This document shows, piece after piece, positions 17,749-26,583 of a DNA stretch of 64,000 bases. The stretch lies in contig VYFG01000124.1 in NCBI GenBank assembly GCA_009842505.1, positions 1-64,000 of the forward strand, read 5' to 3'. Each line of letters starts with the position of its first letter. The stretch's first letter is position 1. The stretch is from Gammaproteobacteria bacterium (GTDB taxonomy: Bacteria > Pseudomonadota > Gammaproteobacteria > Arenicellales > Poriferihabitantaceae). The translations under genes were made by a program, and so were the position numbers. A model generated the notes under the pieces. The model saw nothing but the letters and a program-made list of their open reading frames with translations, was not told the origin of the DNA and ran no database searches.

Positions 17749-19236
17749 ATGCTCCTTTCTCTCCCCAAGTCCTTCCTGTTTTGCGCCCTGCTGCTGCTGC
17801 TGCCCGGCTGCGCCGGCGGATCGTGGCAGGCGACGCCCAGCAGTCCGGTGACGGTGTCCGCCGTGGCCCTGCCCGAACTGTCCGAGCCCGCGTCAACGGA
17901 TGGTAATCTGCTGGCGGCCAGCACCGCCAATGTCCCGGGTAGCGACCGGGAGATCGTCCCTTCCCGCTTCCTGCCTGAACTCGATTTCCCGGAAATCGAA
18001 CCGGGAATCCTGTCCGATCCGGCCCGGGAATCCGAGCCGGCAGAACCGGAGGCATTTCCGGAGTCAACGGATAACCTCTGGGATCGGCTGAACAGGGGAT
18101 TCCGTCTGGGCAACCTGGAAGAGTTGCCGGGCCGGGTGGAGAAATTCGAACGCAGCTATGGCAGCAACCCGATGTATTTCGAGCGACTGGGTGATCGCGC
18201 CTATTGGTTTCTCCATTACATCCTCGAGGAAGTCGAAAGCCGCGGCATGCCGACCGAGATCGCCATCTTGCCGGCCATTGAAAGCGCCTTTCGGCCCGAT
18301 GCAACCTCCCGTGCAAGGGCGGCGGGAATGTGGCAATTCATCGGTGCCACCGGCCGCAGGTATGGTCTTCGGCAGGACTGGTGGATGGACGCACGGCGCG
18401 ATCTGGTCCAATCTACCCGCGCCGCCCTGGACTACCTGGAATACCTGTCCCAGGAATTTGACGGCGACTGGGAACTGGCGCTGGCGGCCTACAATGCCGG
18501 CGAGGGTGCCGTTCGACGCCAGATCCGCCGGAATCGGAATCGCAATCTCCCCACGACCTATGCACACCTCAAGCTGAAACGGGAGACCAGGGAATATGTG
18601 CCCCGCCTGATGGCGGTGCGGAACATCCTGCGCGATCCGGGGAAATACGGCATTGCCCTGAAACCCTTGGAAAACCGGCCGACCTTGCGGGTGATCGACC
18701 TGGAAATCCAGACCGACATTTCCGTTGCCGCCTCTTTCCTCTCGCTGACGCTCAAACAACTCCACTTCCTGAATCTTGGCTACAAGCGGCGGGTGACACC
18801 GCCCAATGGCCCGCACCATCTGGCAGTACCGGCGGACGAGGCCCAGGTCCTGCTGGAGGGACTTGCCGGACTGACGCCCACACAACGCATGCAATGGGCG
18901 CATCACAAGGTCAAGTCCGGTGAGTATCTTGGCAAGATCGCGCGCCTGCATGGTGTTTCCATCCGGTCAATCCAGCAGGCGAACCGGCTCAAATCCGACC
19001 TGATTCATCCCGGCCAGGAACTGCGTATCCCGCTGAGCGCGGGAGCGAATCAGTATGCCGGACCCACATGGGGCTCCGGCAGTGGTGAAACCGTCACCCA
19101 TCTCGTTGTGCCGGGGGACTCTCTTTGGAAGATATCCCGCATCTACGGTGCCAGCCTTGATGATCTGCTGCAGTGGAACCAGATGACACGCAGCACCATC
19201 CTGCACCCGGGGCAGAGCATCATCGTCAGCCCGTAG
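17749..19236 (+). CDS. mltD: Membrane-bound lytic murein transglycosylase with LysM repeats (MltD type)
   Basis: 495 residues from ATG 17749, chosen because the signal peptide and lipobox (LLLLPGC) start here, making an outer-membrane lipoprotein. The enzyme cleaves the MurNAc-GlcNAc bond to a 1,6-anhydro product. The SLT domain holds the catalytic Glu178 in AIESAF, then GMWQFIGATGRRYGL and LALAAYNAGEGAVRR. Two LysM peptidoglycan-binding repeats close the protein (VKSGEYLGKIARLHGVS... and VVPGDSLWKISRIYG...). The 90 residues after the lipobox are acidic and Pro/Ser rich, probably a flexible spacer. Stands alone on the plus strand. Confidence 0.93.
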   Translation: MLLSLPKSFLFCALLLLLPGCAGGSWQATPSSPVTVSAVALPELSEPASTDGNLLAASTANVPGSDREIVPSRFLPELDFPEIEPGILSDPARESEPAEPEAFPESTDNLWDRLNRGFRLGNLEELPGRVEKFERSYGSNPMYFERLGDRAYWFLHYILEEVESRGMPTEIAILPAIESAFRPDATSRARAAGMWQFIGATGRRYGLRQDWWMDARRDLVQSTRAALDYLEYLSQEFDGDWELALAAYNAGEGAVRRQIRRNRNRNLPTTYAHLKLKRETREYVPRLMAVRNILRDPGKYGIALKPLENRPTLRVIDLEIQTDISVAASFLSLTLKQLHFLNLGYKRRVTPPNGPHHLAVPADEAQVLLEGLAGLTPTQRMQWAHHKVKSGEYLGKIARLHGVSIRSIQQANRLKSDLIHPGQELRIPLSAGANQYAGPTWGSGSGETVTHLVVPGDSLWKISRIYGASLDDLLQWNQMTRSTILHPGQSIIVSP

Positions 19237-19332
19237 CGCCGGAGGTTCCGCCGTCATTCGGGACCTTGCCGCACACGAACAGTCTGCCGTCAGTTTCCGG
19301 AACAGCCCGTCCCGGCGGAACACGGGTACGGG

Positions 19333-19794
19333 TCAGAGGGCTTTCTCCATCACGATCGCGTCATTTTCCGGGCCCGCACCCGGTCGGCCGGAATAGTAGC
19401 CCCGCCTGCGACCCACCTCGGCAAACCCCGAGGCCCGGTACAGGGATACCGCTGGAAGATTGGAACAACACACTTCCAGCCAGATCCTGTCCAGCTTCCG
19501 TGCCATGCCCAACCTGCAGAGAAGTTCCAGGAAGATTTTTCCGTATCCCATTGATCGGAAAGAGGGAAGAACCACCAGGTTGAGGATTTCCATGACCCCG
19601 GGCAACTGCCTCACGATGCAATAGCCGGCCACACCTTCCGGGGACTGGAGGGTAAAGCCCAAGTGACCGCAGTGCAGGCTCTGGCGCACTTGGGCCAGGG
19701 TCCACGAATCCTGATCCGGCGATTCCTCCTCCATGAACCGCCCGACAGACTCATGAGTCAGCTCGGCCAGGGAATACGCCGCCTCAATCGCCAA
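19333..19794 (-). CDS. rimI: Ribosomal-protein-alanine N-acetyltransferase RimI
   Basis: 153 residues from a TTG start that overlaps the upstream HolD-like gene by 11 bases. RimI acetylates the N-terminal alanine of ribosomal protein S18. GNAT features: VMEILNLVVLPSFRSMGYGKIFLELL, holding the acetyl-CoA loop, and LEVCCSNLPAVSLYRASGFAEVGRRRGYY, the RimI-type segment ending in the conserved Y. The order holD-rimI is the one found in E. coli. Confidence 0.92.
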   Translation of the reverse strand: MAIEAAYSLAELTHESVGRFMEEESPDQDSWTLAQVRQSLHCGHLGFTLQSPEGVAGYCIVRQLPGVMEILNLVVLPSFRSMGYGKIFLELLCRLGMARKLDRIWLEVCCSNLPAVSLYRASGFAEVGRRRGYYSGRPGAGPENDAIVMEKAL

Positions 19795-20425
19795 GGGACG
19801 CCATCCCGGATGCCACCATCCTTCGCCACAGTCTCTCCTTGCCGTTCGGGTCCGCCATCAAGGACCCCAGGTCGTCCCCCGTCAGCAGGGCAACCGGCCC
19901 TGCGCCGGCAGCACGATCCGATGGCCCGCCCGGCTCCACTCCGCTCATATGGGCTCGCACCCACTCACTGCAATCGCGCCCGAGCGCGACTACCTGTCTG
20001 GGTGACTTCCCGGGACGGGTCTCAAGCATATGCCGGGCGGATCTCGACGTGTTCGTGTCCGCCCGGCCATCCCCGGGGTGAAACAAGGATACGTCCCCAA
20101 GCGCGAGTCCCATGGCCGCAAGAATCTCCTCGAGGAGCCGTTTTGCGGATGGATTCGATTCCAGGAATTGCGCACTGTCCGAGCAGAAGACCCAGATATC
20201 ACGGACAGGGTCCGACTCGCCGCCGGCAAGATGCCAGCGACCTGTTCCGGCGGTGCCTGCCTGCTCCCGGTCTGCTCCGGAACGGGCGTTGGACGGTGTA
20301 TCCGGACGGGGAGCGGCGGGGAAATCCGTTTGATCCGTGCGCCGGCGCCAGACCTGGATGCCGATCAGTCCGAGGATTTCGGCCTGCCTGGGCGACAACG
20401 CGCCCATTCCCCGGGACTTCGGCAT
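19784..20425 (-). CDS. holD: HolD-like protein (putative DNA polymerase III psi subunit)
   Basis: 213 residues, longer than E. coli HolD (137). The N-terminus SPRQAEILGLIGIQVWRRR resembles the HolD chi-binding start (a short amphipathic helix followed by LGI-x-x-W-x-x-R), and the C-terminus ADPNGKERLWRRM resembles the RANPTARAALWQ end of HolD. The middle (DIWVFCSDSAQFL, EEILAAMGLALGDVSLFHP, QVVALGRDCSEW, GPVALLTGDDLGSLMADP) fits the psi Rossmann-like core. Position next to rimI, as in E. coli, supports the call. Between the N-terminal segment and the core are about 40 Pro/Thr-rich residues that probably form a linker. Psi links the clamp loader to chi/SSB. The assignment is by motif and synteny; sequence identity is clearly low. 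Confidence 0.6.
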   Translation of the reverse strand: MPKSRGMGALSPRQAEILGLIGIQVWRRRTDQTDFPAAPRPDTPSNARSGADREQAGTAGTGRWHLAGGESDPVRDIWVFCSDSAQFLESNPSAKRLLEEILAAMGLALGDVSLFHPGDGRADTNTSRSARHMLETRPGKSPRQVVALGRDCSEWVRAHMSGVEPGGPSDRAAGAGPVALLTGDDLGSLMADPNGKERLWRRMVASGMASLGD

Positions 20426-20445
20426 CTCAGGCGGTCATGCTGGGG

Positions 20446-21255
20446 TCACTGACCGGATTCGGTGTCGTCGGGTGAATCCGTCCCTCCGTCTCCGCCCTCG
20501 TCATCGTCGGGCAGGAAGGCCGGGCTTTCCTGGTGGCCCTTCCGCCACCGCATGAGCCATCCCCACGGGCCCGAAAGGACGTATCCGAGGGCCATGACGA
20601 ACAATACGGTGGACGGATCAAAGTAGATCAGCACCAGCATCAACAGCAGTGCAATCAGCACCACGAAAGGAATCCTGTCCTTGTAGTCAAAATCCTTGAA
20701 ACTGCGGAACCGGAGATTGCTGACCATCAGGATCGACGCCGCCAGGGTGACACCGGCACTCAACCAGGATACGCCTTCGCCGGAAATCCCGAATTCGTAC
20801 ATGCACCAGACCCAGAACACCACAAATGCCGCGCCTGATGGGGACGGCAAGCCGTAAAAGTAGCGCTTGTCCTTGATGGTGAGGGTGTTGAACCGGGCCA
20901 GCCGAAGCGCCGTGGCGGCCACGTACAGGAATGATATCGCCGCCCCCGCCCGACTGATGCTTTGCAGTGACCAGAAGTAGACCATCATCGCCGGCGCAAC
21001 TCCAAAGGCGACCAGATCCACGAGACTGTCGTATTCCTTTCCGAACTCGCTGGTGGTGTTGGTCCAGCGCGCCACCCGGCCGTCAAGGCCGTCCATGATC
21101 ATTGCCACGAAAATCCAGATCGCCGCGAGATCGAATCGCCCATGGGTTGCCTGGATGATGGCAATGAACCCGAACAGCAGTCCCGCCGTGGTAAACAGGC
21201 TGGGAAGAAAGTAGATACCCTTGCGGCCTTTGCCGCTGTCACCCTCTGAATACAT
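20446..21255 (-). CDS. pssA: CDP-diacylglycerol-serine O-phosphatidyltransferase PssA
   Basis: 269 residues, integral membrane enzyme making phosphatidylserine. The CDP-alcohol phosphotransferase signature D-G-x2-A-R...G-x3-D-x3-D appears as MDGLDGRVARW...FGKEYDSLVD (about residues 54-79). Several hydrophobic helices follow. The KDKRYFYGLPSPSGAA segment is typical of the type II (Bacillus-like) PssA. An acidic tail of about 25 residues (DDDEGGDGG...) ends the protein. It is followed by psd upstream and holD downstream on the same strand. Confidence 0.94.
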   Translation of the reverse strand: MYSEGDSGKGRKGIYFLPSLFTTAGLLFGFIAIIQATHGRFDLAAIWIFVAMIMDGLDGRVARWTNTTSEFGKEYDSLVDLVAFGVAPAMMVYFWSLQSISRAGAAISFLYVAATALRLARFNTLTIKDKRYFYGLPSPSGAAFVVFWVWCMYEFGISGEGVSWLSAGVTLAASILMVSNLRFRSFKDFDYKDRIPFVVLIALLLMLVLIYFDPSTVLFVMALGYVLSGPWGWLMRWRKGHQESPAFLPDDDEGGDGGTDSPDDTESGQ

Positions 21256-21308
21256 GCCGGATTCGGGTTATCGCCTCCATGGACGGATCAGGGGGTAATG
21301 ATACTCCA

Positions 21309-21959
21309 TCAGGTACCCAGGTTCCCGATCACATCATTTCCCGAAGCCACCCACTGGTTCAGGGTCACCTGCAGCGCCGCACTCTCCGGCAGGTACAGGT
21401 CGACCCGGGATCCGAACCGGATAAAGCCGTAGCGCTGCCCGGTTTTCACCTCGTCTCCCGTCCGGACATAGCAGAAGATTCTCCGGGCAATCAGGCCCGC
21501 GATCTGCACAGCGACCACATCCTTGCCCTCATCGGTGTGGATCCAGACGGCATTGCGCTCGTTCGATGCGGACGCCTTGTCCAGGCAGGCGTTGAAGAAG
21601 GAGCCGCGGTGATAGGAGCAATCCCTGATCGAGCCGCCGACCGGAATCAGGTTGGAATGCACGGAGAAAACGTTCATGAATATGCTGATCTTCCGCATCC
21701 TCGGGCGCCCCTTGAGGTAGGGGTTTTCCTCTTCCCCGATAAACACGACCTTGCCGCTTGCAGGGGCAACCACGTCTCCGGGCTTTTCACTGACGAGGCG
21801 CGGGGGGTCGCGGAAGAACTGGATCACGAACAGAACCAGCAGCCACACCGGTGCGGACCACCAGCCAAGCTGCCAGGTGGCCAGAGCCCCCAGGCACAGC
21901 ACCAGAACCAGGTGAAGCCGGCCTTCCGGTGCAAATATAGGGTATCGGGCTGTCTGCAT
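21309..21959 (-). CDS. psd: Phosphatidylserine decarboxylase, type II
   Basis: 216 residues from ATG 21959; a TTG at 21968 would add three residues. It decarboxylates phosphatidylserine to phosphatidylethanolamine with a self-made pyruvoyl group. A hydrophobic N-terminal membrane segment (about residues 14-45) precedes IQFFRDPPRLV, which is typical of the short type. VFSVHSNLIPVGG and the RFGSRVD motif mark the self-cleavage site at Gly-Ser. Located directly upstream of pssA, whose product is its substrate. A strong terminator separates it from ilvC, so the psd-pssA-holD-rimI unit must have its own start. Confidence 0.94.
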   Translation of the reverse strand: MQTARYPIFAPEGRLHLVLVLCLGALATWQLGWWSAPVWLLVLFVIQFFRDPPRLVSEKPGDVVAPASGKVVFIGEEENPYLKGRPRMRKISIFMNVFSVHSNLIPVGGSIRDCSYHRGSFFNACLDKASASNERNAVWIHTDEGKDVVAVQIAGLIARRIFCYVRTGDEVKTGQRYGFIRFGSRVDLYLPESAALQVTLNQWVASGNDVIGNLGT

Positions 21960-21985
21960 GACGGGCAAACCGGGGGCGGTATGAC

Positions 21986-22008
21986 AAAAAACCGGGGATG
22001 AACCCCGG
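21986..22008 (-). terminator. Rho-independent terminator after ilvC
   Basis: On the minus strand CCGGGG-TTCAT-CCCCGG is followed by six T. It lies about 27 bases after the ilvC stop and ends the ilvI-ilvH-ilvC transcript. Confidence 0.85.
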
Positions 22009-22034
22009 CCTTCAGTACCGTGGTCCGGCGAAAC

Positions 22035-23051
22035 TCAGTTCCTGGACTTGTCCACGACCTTGGATTCCCCGATCCAGGACATCATGGAGCGCAGCTTTTC
22101 GCCCACTTCCTCGATCTGGTGCTTCCGGGCCTGGTCCCGCAGTTCCGGAAAACGCTTCCCGCCGCTTTCGTTCTCATCCATCCATTCCCTGGCAAATTCA
22201 CCGGACTGGATCTCTGCCAGTATCTTTTTCATCTCTGCCTTGACCTGTTCGTTCACGATCCGCGGACCCCGGGTCATGTCGCCGAATTCCGCGGTATTGG
22301 AAATGGAATAGCGCATGTCCGCAATCCCCCCCTCGTACATCAGGTCCACGATCAGCTTGAGTTCATGCAGACATTCGAAGTATGCCATCTCCGGCGAGTA
22401 GCCCGCCTCCACCAGGGTTTCAAAACCGGCCTGGACCAGGCCGGTTGCACCGCCGCAGAGAACCGCCTGCTCACCGAACAGGTCGGTTTCGGTTTCCTCA
22501 CGGAAAGTGGTCTTGATGATACCGGCGCGGCCGCCGCCAATGGCGGAAGCATAGGCCACGCCAACGGATTCCGCGTCACCCGTGGCGTCCTGATGAATGG
22601 CCACGAGGCAGGGCACCCCGGCACCCTGCTCGAAGGTGGAGCGGACCAGGTGACCCGGACCCTTGGGTGCCACCATGATGACGTTCACGTCCTGCCTGGG
22701 GTTGATGTATCCGAAATGGATGTTGAAACCATGGGCAAAGGCCAGGGTGCTTCCAGGCTTCAGGTTTTCCTCCACCTCCTGTTTGTAGATGGCGCCCATG
22801 AGTTCGTCCGGTGCCAGCATCATGACGAGATCGGAGGACCTGACCGCCTCACCCACCTCCGCCACATCGAGACCCGCGGTCTCGGCCTTGACCCGGCTTG
22901 CGGAGCCCTCCCGCAATCCGACCACCACATCAATACCGGAATCCTTGAGATTGTTGGCATGGGCGTGCCCCTGGGATCCATAACCGATGACGGCCACCTT
23001 GCGACTCTTGATCAGTTCGGGATCGGCATCTTTGTCGTAAAAAACTTGCAT
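22035..23051 (-). CDS. ilvC: Ketol-acid reductoisomerase (class I)
   Basis: 338 residues from ATG 23051, preceded by GGAG eight bases away; the frame opens a few codons further upstream without a better signal. It converts acetolactate or acetohydroxybutyrate to dihydroxy acids of the branched-chain pathway using NADPH. The N-terminal [17 protein letters not shown] is the NADPH-binding motif, with HGFNIHFG and the Mg-binding acidic residues of [12 protein letters not shown] and the [12 protein letters not shown] segment. Length is that of the short class I enzyme. Downstream of ilvIH in one operon, ended by the terminator at 21986-22008. Confidence 0.96.
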   Translation of the reverse strand: MQVFYDKDADPELIKSRKVAVIGYGSQGHAHANNLKDSGIDVVVGLREGSASRVKAETAGLDVAEVGEAVRSSDLVMMLAPDELMGAIYKQEVEENLKPGSTLAFAHGFNIHFGYINPRQDVNVIMVAPKGPGHLVRSTFEQGAGVPCLVAIHQDATGDAESVGVAYASAIGGGRAGIIKTTFREETETDLFGEQAVLCGGATGLVQAGFETLVEAGYSPEMAYFECLHELKLIVDLMYEGGIADMRYSISNTAEFGDMTRGPRIVNEQVKAEMKKILAEIQSGEFAREWMDENESGGKRFPELRDQARKHQIEEVGEKLRSMMSWIGESKVVDKSRN

Positions 23052-23194
23052 GGAAATATCTCCGGTTTTCAATACTACAGGTCTTCAAAACAACCAAACG
23101 TCATCCTGGTCAGACCTCTTGTTCTGCAAGACGGCTAACTGGGGAACACCGCCCGGCCGGGCGCGGGATTATACACGGACTGAGCCGGGACGGA

Positions 23195-23689
23195 TTACAC
23201 CTTGAGCGCGCGTTTTCCCCGTCCGATGCCGGAGATGCCGGACCGCACCACTTCGATAATTTCCACCTGCCCCAAGGCCAGAATGAAGGCATCCACCTTG
23301 TCGCCGTTTCCGGTCATCTCCAGGGTGTAGGTGCTGTCGGTGACATCGATGATCCGTCCCCGGAAGATATCCACCAGCCGCTTGACCTCCTCGCGCTCAT
23401 CATTGCCATGTGCGACCACCTTCACCAGCATCAATTCCCGTTCAATATGCTGGCCCTCCGTGAGATCGATGAGCTTGACCACGTCCACCAGCTTGTTGAG
23501 CTGCTTGGTGATCTGCTCGATGATGCTGTCACTGCCACGGGTTACAATGGTCATCCGGGACAGTGTCGGATCCTCCGTGGGCGCCACGGTCAATGACTCG
23601 ATGTTGTAGCCGCGGGCGGAAAACAGTCCGGCCACACGGGACAGGGCACCGGATTCGTTCTCCAGCAACAGGGAAATGATTCTACGCAT
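23195..23689 (-). CDS. ilvH: Acetolactate synthase small (regulatory) subunit
   Basis: 164 residues, typical. The ACT domain MRRIISLLLENESGALSRVAGLFSARGYNIESLTVAPTED (residues 1-40) binds valine for feedback inhibition, and the C-terminal half stimulates the catalytic subunit. The ATG overlaps the ilvI stop (TGATG), so the two subunits are coupled. Paired with ilvI upstream and ilvC downstream, as in Pseudomonas. Confidence 0.96.
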   Translation of the reverse strand: MRRIISLLLENESGALSRVAGLFSARGYNIESLTVAPTEDPTLSRMTIVTRGSDSIIEQITKQLNKLVDVVKLIDLTEGQHIERELMLVKVVAHGNDEREEVKRLVDIFRGRIIDVTDSTYTLEMTGNGDKVDAFILALGQVEIIEVVRSGISGIGRGKRALKV

Positions 23690-25419
23690 CAGGCCAGTTC
23701 CCGTTCCTGATGTTCCTCCTGGTCAGGCTGCAGGTGCATTTCGTTATGCCCCTTGCCGGCGGCAATCATGGGATAGACGTTTACGGTCGGATCGGTGATC
23801 ACGTCGACGAACACAAGCCGGTCCTTCATGGAAAATGCACGGTTCAGGGCTTCGTCGAGGTCCGCCGGATCCTCCACCCGTATGCCGACATGTCCATAGC
23901 TCTCGGACAGCTTCACGAAATCCGGCAACGCATCCATGTAGGAATGCGAGTAACGGCGATCATAGAAAAATTCCTGCCATTGCCGCACCATGCCCATGTA
24001 CTGGTTGTTGAGGTTGATGATCTTGACCGGCAGTTCATACTGCAGGCAGGTGGAAAGTTCCTGGAGACACATCTGGATGCTGGCATCGCCGGAAATGCAG
24101 ATCACGGTGTCATCGGGATAGGCCAGCTGGATTCCCATGGCTGCCGGCAGCCCGAATCCCATCGTGCCGAGCCCGCCGGAATTGATCCAGCGGCGGGGCT
24201 TGGAAAAGCCGTAATACTGCGCGGCCCACATCTGGTGCTGTCCCACATCGGACGACACGAACGCCTCTCCATCGGTGATCTGCATCAGTCGTTCCACCAC
24301 CAGCTGCGGCACGATCTTGTCTTTGCTGGGCTGGTAGTCGAGTGATTTGACTGCCCGCCACTTGTCCACCTGGGCCCACCATTCGCCGACAACGGTCCGA
24401 TCGATTTCCCCCAGGCGGGCATCCAGCTGCTCGAGCATCTGCTCAAGGACCTGCCCGCAGTCGCCGACGATCGGCACCTCCACGGGAACATTCTTGCCGA
24501 TGGATGACGGATCGATGTCGATCTGGATGATGCGGGCATCGGGGGCGAACTTGCTGAGCTCACCGGTCACCCGGTCGTCGAAACGCGCACCGATGGCGAA
24601 CATGACATCGCACTGATGCATCGCCATGTTGGCTTCATAGGTACCATGCATACCCAGCATACCGAGAAAGTTCGGATCGTCATGGGGAATGGCTCCAAGG
24701 CCCATCAGGGTACTGGTGGAGGGGAAACCAAGCTTGGAGACGACCTTGCGCAGGGGGGCGGACCCGTCCCCGAGCACCACCCCGCCGCCGGTGTATACCA
24801 CCGGTCTTTTCGCCTGCACAAGCAGGTCAAGCCCTCGGGAAATCTGTTTGATATGTCCCCGGGTCCGGGGTTGGTAGGAACGCATGTCCACCACTTCGGG
24901 ATAGTGATATTCCGCGACTTTCGCGGTTACATCCTTGGGAATGTCCACCACCACCGGGCCCGGACGGCCGGACTCGGCGATATAGAAGGCCTTTTTCATG
25001 GTCTCCGCCAGCTTGTTGACATCGCCGACCAGGAAATTGTGCTTGACGCAGGGCCTGGTTATGCCGACGGTGTCCACCTCCTGGAAAGCGTCATCCCCGA
25101 TCAGGTGGGACGGCACCTGTGCGGTCAGCACCACCATCGGGACGGAATCCATGTATGCGGTGGCGATTCCGGTTACCGTGTTGGTGACACCGGGACCTGA
25201 TGTCACCAGGACGACCCCGGCCTTTCCCGTAGCCCGGGCATAGCCGTCCGCCATATGGGTGGCACCCTGTTCGTGGCGGACAAGGATATGCTTTACCTTG
25301 TCCTGCTTGTAGAGCGCGTCATAAATATGAAGTGCCGCGCCGCCGGGATAACCAAATATATATTCAATGCCTTCATCCTGAAGACATCGGACAACAATGT
25401 CAGCGCCTGTCAATTGCAC
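23689..25419 (-). CDS. ilvI: Acetolactate synthase large (catalytic) subunit
   Basis: 576 residues from a GTG start with AGAGG six bases upstream. It condenses pyruvate with pyruvate or 2-ketobutyrate, using thiamine diphosphate and FAD. The N-terminal domain has YIFGYPGGAALHIYDAL and the catalytic Glu in HEQGATHMADGYARATGKAG; the C-terminal domain has SGDASIQMCLQELSTC...NNQYMGMVRQWQ, the GDG-x-NN-like ThDP/Mg motif (here GDAS...NN). Named ilvI by its pairing with a short ilvH-like subunit. First gene of the ilvI-ilvH-ilvC operon. Confidence 0.95.
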   Translation of the reverse strand: MQLTGADIVVRCLQDEGIEYIFGYPGGAALHIYDALYKQDKVKHILVRHEQGATHMADGYARATGKAGVVLVTSGPGVTNTVTGIATAYMDSVPMVVLTAQVPSHLIGDDAFQEVDTVGITRPCVKHNFLVGDVNKLAETMKKAFYIAESGRPGPVVVDIPKDVTAKVAEYHYPEVVDMRSYQPRTRGHIKQISRGLDLLVQAKRPVVYTGGGVVLGDGSAPLRKVVSKLGFPSTSTLMGLGAIPHDDPNFLGMLGMHGTYEANMAMHQCDVMFAIGARFDDRVTGELSKFAPDARIIQIDIDPSSIGKNVPVEVPIVGDCGQVLEQMLEQLDARLGEIDRTVVGEWWAQVDKWRAVKSLDYQPSKDKIVPQLVVERLMQITDGEAFVSSDVGQHQMWAAQYYGFSKPRRWINSGGLGTMGFGLPAAMGIQLAYPDDTVICISGDASIQMCLQELSTCLQYELPVKIINLNNQYMGMVRQWQEFFYDRRYSHSYMDALPDFVKLSESYGHVGIRVEDPADLDEALNRAFSMKDRLVFVDVITDPTVNVYPMIAAGKGHNEMHLQPDQEEHQERELA

Positions 25420-25481
25420 GTTTCACCTCTGTATCACGGGGTTTTCCCATGTCGGGAAACCCGGAAAAATTCGGAGGCGGA

Positions 25482-25511
25482 AGTATAGCGAGAATACCCC
25501 CGGGATTCCAA
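25482..25511 (-). promoter_or_regulatory. Candidate promoter of ilvI-ilvH-ilvC
   Basis: On the minus strand TTGGAA (25511-25506) and TATACT (25487-25482) are 18 bases apart and would start transcription near 25475, about 55 bases before ilvI. The leader holds an imperfect hairpin (GGGTTTTCCC/GGGAAACCC, around 25439-25467). I see no leader peptide rich in branched-chain codons, so classic attenuation is not supported. Confidence 0.6.
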
Positions 25512-25663
25512 ACGCTCAGCCTGAAAGGATGATGCGCATCAGAGATATCGGTTCCGGGAAACAACCGTCATTTCGGCCTGTCCGTGAAGCCGCAGGGCCT
25601 TTATCCCGGCGGCCTGCTCCGGTCACGAGGTTGCCGGCCCTTCCCGGCAGGCCCGTGGATGCG

Positions 25664-26464
25664 TCAGGAAGAATCCAGCCCCGCCAGCCACTGGCCGACG
25701 AGCTCCACCAGCGTTTCATCGAGCCCGTCGAAAAAATGGTTTGCCCCGTCCACCATCATCTGGCGATAGCCCTTGTTCCCGCCGGTATAGGCCGCACTGG
25801 CCTTGCGCGCGGCAAAATCAACCACACCCGGCAGGTCATCACTGCCGTAAAGTTCCAGAACGGGCAACTTCACCTTGTTCAGTGCCGATACGTTGTCGTG
25901 GACCATGTTTTCCCGGCCACCCTGCATACCGACCAGAACCAGCGCCTTGACCGGAGGCTCCGCGACATCGTCCATATACCGCATCGTCATGGATGACCCC
26001 ATGCTGTGGGCAATGATGACAATCTCCCGGTTTCCCCGGGCCTGCAGGAAATCGATTGCCGCCTCGAACCTGCCGGCCACCTCATCGAAAAGCGGAACAT
26101 ATTCCAGTCCGCCGGCCTCGTTGGGGAGTATCGGCATCTGGATCGACAGCGTATGCCACCCGTATTCCGTGAGTCCAACCCGAAGCGGCCTGATTACCTG
26201 CTCCCAGTTGGGATGCACACCGATTCCATGCACCACGATGGCCGCGCGGCCGGTATGCCCGTCGAAACCCTCCATTTCGATGCCGAGGAAATCGTGCCCG
26301 TCCGCCTCCAGCCAGATCGTTTCGCCATCGAACAGGGTGTCGACGATCTGTACCATCCAGCGCCGCTCCTTTTCGGTATCGGAAAGGGTTTGCGCAAACA
26401 GCGTTGCCGGTACACACAGGCCCAGAAACAATACCAGTATCACTCGCTTGGCGGACTTCATCAT
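25664..26464 (-). CDS. DUF3530 family exported alpha/beta hydrolase
   Basis: 266 residues with a signal peptide (hydrophobic residues 8-22, ending LFAQ). DUF3530 proteins are proteobacterial alpha/beta-hydrolase-like proteins without a proven substrate. Visible: ETIWLEADGHDFLGIEMEG near the start, AAIVVHGIGVHPNWEQVI (oxyanion strand with HG), VIIAHSMGSSM with the nucleophile Ser, VLELYGSDDLPGV with a candidate Asp, and GANHFF with the candidate His, so the triad seems complete. It lies between ffh and the ilv operon on the same strand but is probably independent, since the ilv promoter lies downstream of it. Confidence 0.8.
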   Translation of the reverse strand: MMKSAKRVILVLFLGLCVPATLFAQTLSDTEKERRWMVQIVDTLFDGETIWLEADGHDFLGIEMEGFDGHTGRAAIVVHGIGVHPNWEQVIRPLRVGLTEYGWHTLSIQMPILPNEAGGLEYVPLFDEVAGRFEAAIDFLQARGNREIVIIAHSMGSSMTMRYMDDVAEPPVKALVLVGMQGGRENMVHDNVSALNKVKLPVLELYGSDDLPGVVDFAARKASAAYTGGNKGYRQMMVDGANHFFDGLDETLVELVGQWLAGLDSS

Positions 26465-26583
26465 GCTTTACTCTCGTGAGAATGGCGAAATCATCTGACA
26501 GGCAGACAAGTATAGCAGCCTGCCTCTGATTCCGGGAAAGGTAGCCAATCCGGCCATCCTGGGGTATGCATCGACAGGCCGGA

